From: Undaria pinnatifida
Lineage: Eukaryota; Sar; Phaeophyceae; Laminariales; Alariaceae
Direction: 5' to 3'
Assembly: GCA_012845835.1 (NCBI GenBank)
Contig: JABAKD010000009.1
Span: 3,758,904 to 3,822,903, forward strand
DNA: 64,000 nt
Under the pieces are notes generated by a model. That model made no database searches. It worked only from the letters and a program-made list of their open reading frames with translations, and had not been told where the DNA came from. The position numbers were made by a program, and so were the translations under genes. Positions 1-12,200 of this stretch are shown here, in pieces; position 1 is the first letter of the stretch; each line of letters starts with the position of its first letter.

Positions 1-252
1 CAGACGTATCGAAGCCGTCGAGTTTTAGACCGTTTTCGAAATCAGCCAGACAAAACAAAACGATTTGGCTCAGCTGGGTCTCATTAAGGGGCTAGTTGAG
101 AAAACCATTGACTGATTACGCAAGGATGACACCGGGTATTTTACCAAAAGCCGTTGACGTCCCCAAGTCCAAAAATCTCATAATTCAATGTCGAACAGTA
201 GAAGTAACAAACCTTGTGTACTAAATCATGATACATTCTACCATACTCCAAA

Positions 253-558
253 TCATATGTTCCATAATATAATCTCGGTGAAAGGAAAATTATCAACGGC
301 AGACTTGCAGTGTACCTTCCGCGGTGAACTCGTGTTCCTAGCCACCGCTCTCACTGCGTTCGCAATGTCTGGACGTGTCTGATTAGCCAGGCACTTCAAG
401 CATCCGACCAGCCCGCGAAGAAGGCCAGTCTGTTCGAGACCTTCTTTGAGCGGGTTTGTCCTACCCGAACTAACGAATATATCACCATTAACCGCGCAAA
501 TCCCGGAAAAATCTATCAAACCCCGCAAAATGACTCTAGATTTGATCGTTGACTCCAC
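253..558 (-). pseudogene. Ty1/copia Pol fragment, end of reverse transcriptase
   Basis: The minus strand reads as 101 residues ending in a very recognisable copia-type stretch, LVGCLKCLANQTRPDI followed by ANAVRAVAR and SPRKVH. In Ty1/copia polyproteins this motif (usually LVGxLxYLxxxTRPDI) lies just after the reverse-transcriptase palm, before RNase H. The polymerase core, integrase and RNase H are not readable beside it: upstream the frame closes within about 20 codons, and downstream (towards base 1) it runs into stops after VDNFPF. This is therefore a short internal scrap of an element whose pol gene normally exceeds 1,000 residues. It starts at a GTG only because the fragment is open there, so no true start is implied. 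The family assignment is firm; any current function is very unlikely. Confidence 0.8.
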
Positions 559-869
559 AACGTTTGATGCCGGTATAACCCGAATTCAACAGCGTGTTTT
601 TTTCTGTTTTTTAGAGTATCGATAGATCAGAGCGCAAACGCCTCAATACACCTTACGAGGTTGGTATATGAAGGGTCAAGTTATTCCGACAGGCACAAGC
701 ATTTATCCTGCCTGTCCTTCTGCCAAAGCTACTGTGTCTGTTACTATTATTTAACCCGTAAAAAAACGTATTGAACGCAAAGAATGCGAAAGAAAATGAT
801 CATCTCAGCCGCAACGAGTTACATGTAATCGCTACTAATTCAAATACTGCTGTTGTATAGTTATCAGTA

Positions 870-1463
870 TCATATATCGCGACAGCATTTCACATAGAGT
901 ATTTCGACACAGCAAAAGTCCAACACCTGCTGTACTACTCTATGAGCGAGACAAAACTCATACAGAAACAATTGTTGATAACATGACCCGTGATTGTTGC
1001 CGTACTCTAGTGCAAACGATGGGAAGAATTCTCCACCTGGGTGTCTGTTCCTCCCACACCCAGCGAACTCCAACGCAACCAGCCACCTCGTACCGACCCC
1101 AACCCGGCCCCACACATCAACGGGCTCAACGGCCGGCGCGCCCACGGAGCACGAGATATACTGCCCGTATTTTAGATTCACAACCAAGTCGTCGAAGCAT
1201 CCCTTCTGCCTCGTCACAAACTGCTCCTGATGCCCCTGCTGCTGCAGTGCAGTGCTCTCGCTCCTAGTCTCAAGCATCTGGAATACTAGGTATGACGTCC
1301 AAAAAGGGGGTGGTGCTGCCGGAGGCTGCAGCTGCTGATGCTCAATGACAGCTGCAAGAGGTCCTGCTGCTCTTTGCTCCTCATCTCTAACTCCACATTC
1401 AGTATTGCTTCCGTTTTCAACTACTGCGCCTGCCGCGGCTGCTGCTGTGCAGTTCTCCCACTC
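870..1463 (-). pseudogene. Glutamine-rich open frame, function unknown
   Basis: From the TAG at 1464-1466 the minus strand stays open for about 197 codons, down to a stop at 870. The first ATG is at 1277, so the upstream 60 codons are open without an obvious start. The N-terminal part is rich in Ala, Gln and Pro (HQQLQPPAAPPPFW), followed by ETRSESTALQQQGHQEQF, then a more ordinary stretch containing GCFDDLVVNLKYGQY. The ETRS...TA.QQQ segment has a second copy about 200 bp upstream (about 1435-1475), just beyond the TAG in another frame, so part of the region is tandemly duplicated. I do not recognise a family. It could be the gag-like or regulatory part of a mobile element or a decayed host gene. 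The Gln tracts come from CAG repeats, so part of the openness may be compositional. Confidence 0.4.
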
Positions 1464-2340
1464 CTAGTCTCAGGTACTGGGATTACGAGATGGTTCTCGC
1501 ATCTGGCCACGCCCACTCCCCTCTCTGGTGCCTGACACGGCTGATAAATGTCTCGCATCTGCTTTAGCCGTAAAGAGAAGCTTGAGAGCTCGAGAAGAAG
1601 TCGAGAGTACTCGCAAATGATAAGGTCGCTTTCCTCAATGCAACCTTCGATTCGGTAAAACTTGTGTCATCCTGCCGAAATCTCGTTTATGGTCAGGAAC
1701 CCAAACCGTAAATCATCCTCTATTTATTCTCATGTTGGTCACGTATTGCGAGCAGCTGATTCAGCTCCCGCATCTTGGCCCTTCGAGACCTCCCGATCTC
1801 TCTGCCAACGTTTTAAGGTCCCGGTTCACAACGCCCATATTCGCCGCACCTTCAGGCATGGGTAAAGTGTAGCACACAGCTCGCTCCCTTTAACAGGGAG
1901 AACTGTTTTTGTGATATCTCCACCTACCAAGTAGCTTTCTTGGTACCCAACACCCTACCACGTCACCCAACACCCTTTGCTTCGAACCGGGAAGGTACAG
2001 CGTAAGGTACGCAATATTTATCGTATTTGTGGATCCTTACGAAGCGTAGAAGGCTCACCCGTTGAGCTGACGATGGTGGGGTAGTAGAATCACCGGTATG
2101 AAGACAAGTATTACACGTAGATATAGATTAAGTTGCTCCAAGCCAAGGCACATCGTGAAGCGAGGAGTAGACACACTCGGTGGAAAAAACAAAACGAGAA
2201 AGGACGGCGAAATAGCCAAGCTAATGCCGCCATCCGGATATTCCACTACAATGTAGCCAACCTATCACTGAAAACCCATTTAACACACAACCGTTATTAT
2301 ATCCGCATCGTATCCAAGCATACAATCAACAATGCCGTCC
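1464..2340. other. Unassigned spacer
   Basis: I see no long open frame and no repeat match inside the window. The left end (to about 1660) continues the CAG-rich duplicated sequence of the frame beside it. There are short direct copies of a phrase around CACCCAACACCCT near 1950-1975. A GGTTCGAAGC box on the minus strand near 1983 resembles a tRNA B box, but no acceptor stem or A box pairs with it. Confidence 0.4.
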
Positions 2341-2344
2341 AAAT

Positions 2345-3690
2345 ATAACGGGTATCACACGGGCACGGGCTTAATGATGCACACTAACAACAATTTGAAG
2401 GCAGTCGTATTCGAACACGCTACTATTCAAAATATAGCTTAGTAAGAACGATCCATATAGACTATGTGTTCTCGCAGTATGGGTTTATTCATTGCTGCCA
2501 TAGTAACTACTTCGACGTAATGCCGCTCCTATTGCATTGCGGCATGTTTTTGCTTGCTTCCATGAGGCGGTCGACTACCGTTGTTTTCAAGTAAATGGGC
2601 AAACACCCAGGGTTCGGCACTGGCATCGTACCTACCAACTGGCAGAGGACGCCAGCTACGATTAAGGTGGTACCACTAGGCTGAGACGTTTTGCAACTGA
2701 CGACATGGTTGGTCCCACAATCGTCGATACTTCTATTCTTCTGTGGAATACGTATGTTTCAAACCCTATTGTTCGACGAAGAGTTTCTCATCGGGTAGCC
2801 CCTATTATCTTTCAATCGGTTTCCTTGGTGCGGTTTAGAGACCCTCATATCAGAAGACAAGGGATACAAGGGGTTCAACCGTACTGTGGAATTCGCCGGA
2901 GAAAAACATTTGTGTCAACGGAGACCGTGGCTACGGAAGGACGGGGGTGGGAGAATGCCTGCCTTTGATTCATAGCCGTAGTCCTCTGCGACCTGCGACC
3001 CCCGACGTAAGATACCGCGACAGAGCACGCGATAAGGTTTCACTGATAACTTAGACATCGCGTACACCGACCGAAAGAACGCTCTTCGGCGAGCCGGGTA
3101 AAGGGTGAGCCGCATGCAACTAAGAATATCTTGTGAGGCGGACTACCGCATATTGTGCGATCTCCTTTGCATACGTGAAAGAGGCTTGGCATGGATTGAC
3201 GTACTTTTGTTCGGAAACACTTCCAGAGAAAGCATCGGGAATCACGTTTTGGCCAACGTACTTCTATGACTTTGAGATATTCCAGCGAATCTACATCCTC
3301 TTTGCTTTTGCGCTTCTTGCTTTCAGGAAAAGCTTCCCAATGAAAGGTGGAGAATGCTTGTTTTGCTACGTCAACAAGGAAACTTCAGGATGTCGGCAAA
3401 CTATCAGAAACACGTCAGCTGTTCGTACGGTAACCTTAAGGTCCATCCTTCGCCGGTGTTGGAGTGGTCTAGTTTCCTCATTTGTAGCGAGGGTACCGTT
3501 TGAAAATACCGCAGTCTCCCTAACCTTTACTAACGCCTGAACTGTTTCCTTCTTGACTGTTGAAAGGTGGTCCTTAAACTACGTGGCTCTGGCGGAGGAA
3601 AATCGACAGAAGAGACATGGACGAAGCACCTGCGGATGGCCAACGGGGCAATATTGTTACGGCCTCATTATGATTGAGGCAAGTCCTGCG
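2345..3690 (+). repeat. E repeat copy 1, module A
   Basis: This stretch aligns by eye, with many substitutions and small gaps, to 16908-18395, 31140-32480 and 35605-38130. Anchors shared by the copies are GGCAGAGGACGCC near 2643, GTCAACGGAGACCGTGG at 2916, GCATAGCCGTAGTCC (2971 here, without GC at its start), CGACAGAGCACG near 3018 and a CTTGTGAGGCGGAC phrase near 3131. I estimate roughly 70 percent identity between copies. No frame is open across it and I recognise no protein. It continues directly into module B. Confidence 0.75.
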
Positions 3691-5584
3691 GTGGAAACGT
3701 AATGCGCATATATTAGGTCGATTAGTTTCGTTCCATGTACACAATGTGGACAAGCATTCCTTTTTCTCCATAGAACAGACCATCGGGCGCATTTCCAATA
3801 CGTGTCACACCAAACATGTGCAGCGCCTAAAAGCAACGTACGCTTTATTATATGGCGCAGGGACATGGGGGCATTGCTACACACCAAGATTCGTGCGGCG
3901 CCCATTGCTCTAGCCTGTTCCTGTTGGGAACCGTGTATCTGGCCTGACGAACAACACCTTTGCATTTGTTCCCTTGCGCCTTTTGTCAGATCTGGCGCGC
4001 GGACGCAAAAATGTGCTCACTCTCTGTAGTACCGGCGTCCTTTGACGACGTACCATTGACTTTTTCATTCACAAAAAACACTACACCTCATTAACGCAGT
4101 CGTAACTGTGATTTGGTGGCCTCGTTATTTTCAGCTCAATACCACCAACGCAAAATACACACGATAAACATGGAGTGCTCTGATTTAGTTGTCAAGCGTT
4201 GTAGTGTTTGTACCTACCGGTAACCCTTAACCACTATTGATGGTAACCCCAGAAGGCATTTACTTCCGGACGACTACTGCGGGTGCGGGTAACCAGACCC
4301 CCATCACGCGAGACCTTACACTTATTTCACTACAAAAATTGGTTTCGCGACACACATGCCCATGTGGCCGCTTGCTTGCAGTTGCATCCAAGAGGTACAC
4401 ATTATGACTATTTTCGACGTCCCAAACTCGTTGATGAAAATAAGAGTGTATCGCAAATTAACTCTGTGCCATCGATGTTGTAGGAAAAAGAGCGTCTAAA
4501 CAATCGTAGGTACCTTTAAAGGACGCACGTTAAGCTTACCACCGTCATCCTGGGCGTAGGTTTCGAAATAGCAAGCAGTTCGTTTGACATGAACAGAACA
4601 GGCGGAGGAAACGTGACGGAGAACGTCGGGGATTCACCAACCAGGCATAATTTGCTTGCACGGAGTGCGAAGCGCCGTGAGGTATTCGGCGAGCCGCAGA
4701 GAGGGTGAACTTCATCTTTCCAAAAATCGCTTGTGAGCCGGACTTCGGCACATTTTGCCAATTTCTCGCTTATGAATGAGGGCGCCAATGATACATACTT
4801 TGTTCTGGTGATGCCACTCCGGAGACAGCAATGGGTATTCCTATGTACCTGCCTCGTGGGTGCCTTAATATATTTACATTGCGTGATGCGATCATTCGCC
4901 ATGTGCGGAGTTGAGGTTCTCCACCCCGAAATATATATTAACTACTCGACCACCAATCTGGTGACCACCGAAAAATACAAAAAGCGGTACCCCGGTTGTC
5001 TAGCTAGCTATGAGATTTTCACGTTTAACAGCGTTCGTGCCAAGAAATGTCAATCTCAATACGCACAAAACATTTTGCAGCGTCGGCGCCGACCGTCACA
5101 AACACAGGGGGTTACAATAATACTGTTACCAGCACAGGCTTCTGTACAGCAGGTGCACCTTCTGTGTTATGAAGCTCCTTGCTTCAGGTGCTGTGTACCT
5201 CAATAAACACAACTGGAGGTTCACGCCAATCGCTAACACCAAGGCCTCTGTGATCCCCGCAATCCTCATGCTCTACAAAAATGACATTTCAACGAGTTAG
5301 GGGTTTAAGAAGGCCAATCATTCGGACAAATGTTTGCTCTAAAATTATAGCTGTTGCGTAATACTCGTCTACTAGTATAGTTACGTTTTTCATTCCGACC
5401 GAACCGTGAAGCACAAGCTTTAATCGAAGAAGCCAATGTGAAGAACTCTTGTCAATCCAAAATAAAAAAAAATCGCCTTGCAAAGAAGCTTTGCGTCGCG
5501 CTCGGGAGTTTGATATTTATGCCTCACAACGACTGTATCCAAAATATGTTCAAAGGCTAGATCCAAGAGAGGGCCGGAGTCTGG

Positions 5585-5619
5585 ATCACATGCGCGGGCC
5601 ATCCAGGCGCGCATGTGAT
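5585..5619. repeat. 12-bp perfect inverted repeat (hairpin)
   Basis: The arms ATCACATGCGCG (5585-5596) and CGCGCATGTGAT (5608-5619) are exact reverse complements around an 11-base loop, GGCCATCCAGG. The homologous site in E copy 3 (about 59565-59600) keeps the loop sequence, GGCCATCCAGG, but has imperfect arms. Confidence 0.85.
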
Positions 5620-5680
5620 GAGGTCGCGAGTTTGAAGTGGAAAACATTCAAGTTAAGATATTGATATTAACCAAATATTT

Positions 5681-5912
5681 ACTCTGGTTGTGAGATCGAA
5701 GATTTTGTCGAAAATCATCTGTGCAAGTGATGTGTCATACTCCGATCGCGCGTATTAGGGTGTGTGTGTCCTCATTAAGCATATGGGTCGGCGAAACCCC
5801 TTTGAACTACAATTTGATTATCAGGGTCACCCGCGTGATGTTGGTTAGTTTGTGCGCGAAAACTACAGCACCCGTTATTGAGGGGGAGAAAACGTGACAG
5901 CTGTGGGAGGAT
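5681..5912 (+). mobile_element. F repeat, fragment inserted in E
   Basis: This carries the F terminus (GGTTGTGAGATCGAAGATTT, then CTCCGATCGCGCGTATTA and GTGTGTCCTCATTAAG) and reaches the internal ACAGCTGTGGGAGGA at its right end. The same order is seen at 57158-57740, and in reverse at 29415-30047 and 44640-45225. Module B is continuous in copy 3 at the matching position, so this is an insertion. It has no coding capacity and so would be non-autonomous. Confidence 0.75.
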
Positions 5913-7359
5913 ATGCGGAAGTTGATCAATTGTATCAACTGTAACTCGTATATTTGGTGAGAAAAGGACTTTTACGTGGCAGGGTTGAGGAAACAATGAT
6001 GTGGAATGGTCGACGTTCTACGGTCGGCGGTGATCTGCCATCGCCTTTCTAGCGGTTGCGCTTCTGTCCGAGAATCCCGTGGACTAATTGTGATAAACGA
6101 GGAAATTTTGTTTTGTGTGGCGTCGCCGAACGCGTGTGACAATGAGCAAGTAAAATTGAAAGATGATCGACGAGCGGTGGGATTGCTGCGATTACTTTAA
6201 ACTCAGCCCGAACAAAATGACGACACGCTCTGGGGAGATAAGTCGACACGCGTGCGACCACGGCATGTCAAAAGAGTTGGAAACAAGTGCGAGGCACGTA
6301 CAAAATGCGTGTCAAAATTGACACACAACGACAACATTACGCACTACACCATCATTAAGCCGTGTAACATGCGCTTCGACATGGGTAGCACCTACATCGT
6401 CACGTGAGGAGCTCTACGCATACAACGCATTTTACCACTGACTTTAAAGCTCAATGATCGTGCGACCCGACCTTTGAAGGACATCGAACCAATGACTATG
6501 ATAAACAGGAAGAGGCAGCCTGATACAACAATCTCAGGGCCTACTGCACGTCGGTACCAATAAATGGCATTAAAACGGTGTTGAGCAGCTCCTCACTTAA
6601 CCCTGTACATGGATTCCTCCAACACTATGAAAGATTTGAAGATGTTCTTTTCAATGGAATGTCACCTGAAGAGGTCTATCTCCCACCCAGAAGGGTATTT
6701 ACATCGAAATGAGACGCAACCCGACAAAAACACCATCACCAAGGATTACAATAAACCTTTAGTTGTGAAACAAAAACGTTTTAAGAGCGATTTATATTAG
6801 GGAAACCAGACATTCAGACAGAAAATGTGACAACTGAAAAGTGCTACCCATATCAACGTGGCACGTGTCTCAGTTCCAAGGTGGTATTAATCATGTAGCG
6901 CGCCTACTACTGACTCCAAGTCAACACTGTAAATGGTTACCTCAGAGTGTCCTAACAAATGATAACCTATGAGTGTGCTGGGGCCTTATTACCAATGCCG
7001 TATTTAGCACACCAGTCGGTCATCCCGCAGTCGAAGATGTCGTCACGTTTTCAAGTAAAGAAAGGTGGAAGAGGACACCCAAGCACAGACAGAAATCCTC
7101 AACCGCGAGCTACGCCTTTATTTAGAAGAGAGGACTATGCATTTTATACTGACATAGGCATCAACGCTCCCGAGTGTTATGAATTTCGTAACACCATCCA
7201 CCTGGCTTTGTTGTCAACAAAAAACCGAACATGACCACTACAACAAAATCTGACATTTACTAGGCTTCAGTCGCCTCTTTCGACCCGGGCAGCGTTTCCG
7301 AGCAAAGACATGTTCCGGTCGACCGTGACAGCAGAGTTAGAAATATGACACCGAGCCCT

Positions 7360-8520
7360 TGCTAACAAGAGGCGGTGAACGCGAGGCTCAGTCACCCGCG
7401 CAACGACAAGGGCGGGAATTTCGTTTTAACTGTTTTTTTTGTGTGGCAGCGCCCCGGCACTACAACCGAATGATATTGTTTGTGGAATTCGTAGCACGTA
7501 TGGGGGAGGAGCGCCTGCAACAGAGGGTTTCGTCTAAGGAGCTTGTTAGGGGTGAGGGCTACTCAAGGGGGCACGAGGAGATCTGTCTGGTTCATGTATA
7601 GGACGAGATGTCGGCCTTTGGAATAAAATTCGAAAGGTGGCAAAAGGTTGTTCAAAAAGTCGGCAGATGGTGTCGACGAGCGGAGCAGGGAGCAGAGTTG
7701 TTCATGCCCAAATGGCATGAGACTGAGAGACGCAGAGCTGTAGAGCGACGCGCAAAAGCCGCGAAAGCGCCATGAACTGTGAGCATCTCCTAGCGGCAGG
7801 GCGGACGGGGGGGGGCGGGGGGGGGGGGGGGCGACGTCCTGCTCTTGAGCCTCAAGTCTGGAACAGGCCATCATCGTGTTGAAACTTGTGAGAGTTCCAA
7901 CGGCAGTCACAAGCTACCCTAGAGCCGACCTGAAAACTTCGCCTTGTTGCGTTGTTTCCCCAGAGCTATTGATGCACCTGAAACCTTCAATGAGCTCGAT
8001 GCCGTTTGAGTCAGTTCGTAGGGTCTGGTAGTATGACGAAAATATTTCTCTTTGCCCCTCTTTGCTTCCTCTTCCCGTCTTGTCTTTAAATTTTTTCTGT
8101 CATCCTATTTTTTCATGCTTTTTTCGTCAATATTTCTTTTCTTTCCTTACCTTTCTAAGTTTTTTTTTCTTGTATTCGTGTCCTTTTATCAATTGACTTG
8201 CGTCTTACGTGCGTATGCGAAGTTATATGTACTACGTGTAATATATGCGCGGTAGTCTTCTTGAGTAGCAAACGGTATAGTTTGTTTTTACCGTATAGAC
8301 TTGACATATCGTAGGCTGACTCTCGAGTATTTATTATTCATGTTTAAGGCGGAGTCATGAACTGCGTCCCCTGTTATTAATGCGTGTACCACTTTCAGTT
8401 TATTTCTGCTTTTCCCTTAAGGTATTCTTCTGTTCCAGAGTGACTGGAGCCTGTCCTGTGACCACGGACTTGATTGTGCGAGTTAATATGAGAATATCAA
8501 CAACAACTGCAGGAGCTCAA
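7360..8520 (+). mobile_element. LINE-2 copy 1, 5'-truncated 3' end
   Basis: Only the end of the LINE polyprotein and its 3' UTR survive. Readable coding remains are ILFVEFVARMGEERL at about 7470-7515, then a frame giving GAELFMPKWHETERRR near 7695-7735. Both match 15735-15970 in copy 2. The 3' UTR has a T-rich tract (8050-8200) and a conserved ACTACGTG(T/C)AATATAT phrase (8230; also near 16499). It ends with the AGAGTGACTGGAGCCTGTCC block and a short CAACAACAAC tail at 8499. There is no reverse-transcriptase core. A long poly-G run (about 7806-7830) sits after the stop. The element splits E between module B and module C. Confidence 0.75.
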
Positions 8521-9250
8521 CAGTATATACTCGAGTCCACAGCTGACACGCGCTGCAATAGAGATGACACTTCTGCGATGAAGGTAGACCAGTAAAGCAG
8601 GATAAACTCGTACACCAGTAGTTGACATTTTGCCAGTATTGTTGTCTGCCGTGGCATGGCTCGTCGTATTTCTTTCAAGACGTTTTCCAAAACCACTCGT
8701 TACCCGGAAAGGTCAAGAGCCCCTTACCGTGAATAGCCTCAAGAAAAGTGCAATCGAACAATACCGTAGTACGACATCTCCCCACGTACGTCAAAACGTT
8801 AATCGTCATGTGCCCCGAGCATGGGATTGGGAACCCGTCGTTGTTCTTGTCAGCGTCGGTTGGTATACGGGACACATGGTACCAATAGTGCTGTAGATGT
8901 GCGCCATCTCTTGATAGTTTCATAGAAACTCTTCGAACATTGAGGTGTTCTGCGAGTTTCTCTTCGAACCTTGAGGTGTTCTGCGAGTTTACTTCAGCCA
9001 AAACACTTCACTGGCGGGAACGAAAAACATTACCGGACACACCGATCCATGCCCGTCCTTGGTTTGCAAACAGAGCAATGTTGGGACATGAGAATGGCAT
9101 CCTGACAACCCTAGGTTAAAGCGACCCGCGCTTCGAAACACATCTCAGCTACAAGCAGTCACCACTATCGTATCGCGCGTTGTTTATGTGATGTGCCTAT
9201 TGTAAAGACCATGGGATTTTACATCGTAGATGGTTTGTAGCCTCGGATCT
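8521..9250. other. Unassigned spacer with a 31-bp tandem duplication
   Basis: I find no gene and no clear match to the other E copies here. An 88-codon plus-strand open stretch at 8630-8896 has no recognisable motif. The one clear structure is a tandem duplication at 8929-8959 and 8960-8990, CTCTTCGAAC(A/C)TTGAGGTGT onward, differing at one base. Confidence 0.6.
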
Positions 9251-12200
9251 CAATCACGTTACAGTGTAAAGTTCCTTGCAATTATACGAAGCCCTTGAGA
9301 ATATGCATTGATATATGCCGCCGGTACCTTAATATGCGTCGCGGTTGCTATAGGCATACCCCAGAGCACGTATGGCGTTTCGGTACTTGTCAATTGTGGT
9401 GCAGTGCACCTCTGACCCGAGGTAGAAGGCGGTTGATTTTGACAGACATTGAAAGCGCAATCCGCCAAACGCAACCATAGCTTAGGTATGCAGAGAACGA
9501 TTTTTTGTGGCTGCCGTCGTTCTACCCCGATAGAAACACCAGCGTTTGAAGCAGAGCGGAATCTCACACCGCCAATCGAATACCATTCCCGGAAAACCCA
9601 TCTGTGGTTGCTATCTTATACCACATTGAATCAACGTAATTGAACGAACATATGTATAAGAGTGGAAGGCCTGCTTGTGACCCCGGGTCTGAATCACCAC
9701 TGGGAGGGAGCACGAGAGTAGTGTGAAGGTAAGGAATCGAAAGGAGAAGAAAGACGAAAATGTGAGGTTCTCACACCTTTAGTCGGGTCGTGACATAGTT
9801 CGGGGAACGCTCCCCATTTATTTTGCCTTGAAACGGCGGTATATGAACACGAGATAAAAGCCGAGACGGAAAATTTCCAGGACCTTTCACTGATCATGGC
9901 CCAACCAGCGGGTAGGGTACAGAGAGTTTCACAACATGGCGGGTCAGGTCGTTTTTTTTCTTTTTCAATTTCACCAGTGAAGAGGGCGTGTTGCGTACGA
10001 TCGACGTAGCACTTTGTGGCTAATACAAAGAAATATTGTTTCCTTGATGACCTAAACTCTTTACCCTTATTAACCCAGAGGATATAGTCGGTTTGATATT
10101 CTCCCTTTAAAGAAAGCATTTTCGTAACGCCTCCGTCATACGACTCTCATTCAGATTTATCACACTTTTTTTAAAATTTTTTCAAATCTGTTTGGGGCGC
10201 GTGGAGTATAGAGTAGTGTCGGTCACATGGGGAGCCTCAGGAAAAAAAGGGTGCATCTCCACCGTTACACGTTGCCAAGAGCCAACGATCGTTGTGGCTG
10301 ATTCGGTGAGGTTTAGGTTTAGTGTTTTTAAGATGAATGGTTGCAGCCGATGAAGGTTATATATCTGGGTTTTATTTGGGACCAGGATGACCATGTGCTA
10401 CCCTACAGACACACCAATACGTTTACAAGATTCCTCGCAAAAAAACGCGATATGTTTAACACGAAAGCTGAATTTGCTACCGAGGAAAAAAGAATTTGCT
10501 ATCCAATGAAAACTCCCATGGCCCGGGTATGCACCAAGAAATATTACAGAATCAAACGAATCATTTCCGGACGAATTTGGAGTTAGAAAGCCCCTCGTTC
10601 AGAAACCGGTCCAGCCCCAACGTGCATATTTCAAACTAACAGGCATCGCGGGTAGGGTAACGGCTTCGCTCAGGGCCGGAAGTTAGGCGTGTTTAAATGA
10701 GTAGACGAAACGTGTGTGTGACAACCAGGTTTTCCACTGCAATACTTTCTACCCCTTTTTCTCAGCCAACTAGATCATCAATAACGGTAGAATAAGGCAC
10801 GAGAAAAACCCGCGCACAAATCGGTGATAGATACGTTCCAACTCAAAGAGGTAATGAAGGGCGGACCAAGGTTGTGAAGGTGATCAGACCCATATACCCT
10901 CTTGGCGCGTGAATCGGCTTCAGTGCACGCCCGCAGGGTTTGAGTAAGGCTTTGGATGAGGGAAAAGCGACTTATGAAGTACTTGGCGCCGTTTATTGCG
11001 CGCGGGAATCATTGTGGACGACAAAACATCCTTACACCGAGACTGATGCAGAGACGACGGCAAATACCGTCTACCAGGCCCTCGTCGATGCACGGGTTGT
11101 GAACGAATGATCAATAGTGTTGCATACCTCGTAAAGAATACTCCTCAAAAAGATTGTTAGTTGGAACGATTTCTGAACTAAGGTGAGCGCGACAGGAATA
11201 GGGTATTTGCTCTAAAGTACTCCTGACTAACGGGGGTCTACCTCAACTGACGGCTATGCTACCACCCAGGAGTCGTCGGGGTTGTTCTTAGCTAATGATG
11301 AAAATCTAGGACACCATTGGTTCGTGGGAAACGTTGCGTTGTTGTTACATTCAACCGTTGAGAAACTAACATGATTCATCTTATATATTTGGGTACGTGG
11401 TTCATTCAGAAGTCCCCGTCAACCACTTGATATTTGCCCTAAATGACCGTCTACCTTCATCGTATCAAGCATTAACACGAGACCTTTTCTTCAGATACCG
11501 AGTTAAATCGTCCAAGCGTTGACATCACAATGAATGGTAATCAAACCTTGTTTGGGGGTGGCGGAATCGTTTACCGTTGGCCTATAATGGTGTATGACGA
11601 AAATGTAACGAAAGATATCTCGATATATTGTTAAGGTTGACCTATCCCCAACAATGACTTCATCACGGACGTGTTCTTTCGATATGACACGAAATATCCC
11701 AGAGTATTTTTTTTATGTGTGCTTTTTCTTGAACGTCGATACAATCGTCCGCGAATGCGTAAATAGCACTTGCGAAGCGCCGACTGAGGTTCGAGTAAGG
11801 GTTATCGGACGCAAGTGACAAAAAGGAATAATTACTCGTATTCTGAGGTTCCCGACATGAGCAGGTTAATGCTTAGAGAAAAACAAGAAACATGGATGAA
11901 CGCAAATGTACGAGGTGATGAGTAATCGCATGGCCTAGACATCAAGCGAAACCGCTCGCGAACCAAGAATGGTATGGCGAATATTTTCAGGGTAAATATA
12001 CCCTGTCATTCGGACAACGTTTGAGCCACAAGAAGTTACCCGTATCGCAGCACGCCTGTACAGCCCGCCAAAGGTGGCGCGACGACGACACATCCGTCAT
12101 TACTGTCAACATCGCTTCAGACGCGCGCGACTTTATAAGACACGCGCCGCGATAGAAGTGGCAAAAACGGTTTCTTAACGACGTGGATCTTTAGCTGAAA

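Larger units (their letters stand above)
3691..7262 (+). repeat. E repeat copy 1, module B
   Basis: This aligns in order to 56680-60960. Matching landmarks include the ACAATGTGGACAAGCATTCC phrase (3739) with its partner at 56779, CAGTCGTAACTGTGATTT (4097) with 57120, TGACATTTCAACGAGTTAG (5282) with 59258, and the GATGATCGACG phrase (6163) with 59823. A segment at about 4685-4790 is itself a diverged copy of module A (3085-3190), so E has an internal duplication. The F repeat has landed at 5681-5912. The right end stops where LINE-2 begins. No coding capacity is evident. Confidence 0.75.

Noticed and set aside
1975-2000. tRNA-like B box on the minus strand
   Set aside because: No acceptor stem, A box or anticodon arm could be paired with it.
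3133-3540. 135-codon plus frame in module A
   Set aside because: The aligned regions of the other three A copies contain stops and indels in this frame.
4733-5206. 157-codon plus frame in module B
   Set aside because: Copy 5 does not keep the frame, and no motif is visible; an overlapping minus frame is equally open.
9694-10119. 141-codon minus frame in module C
   Set aside because: The other two C copies share only the HYSRAPS end and are broken elsewhere, so I kept it as repeat sequence.
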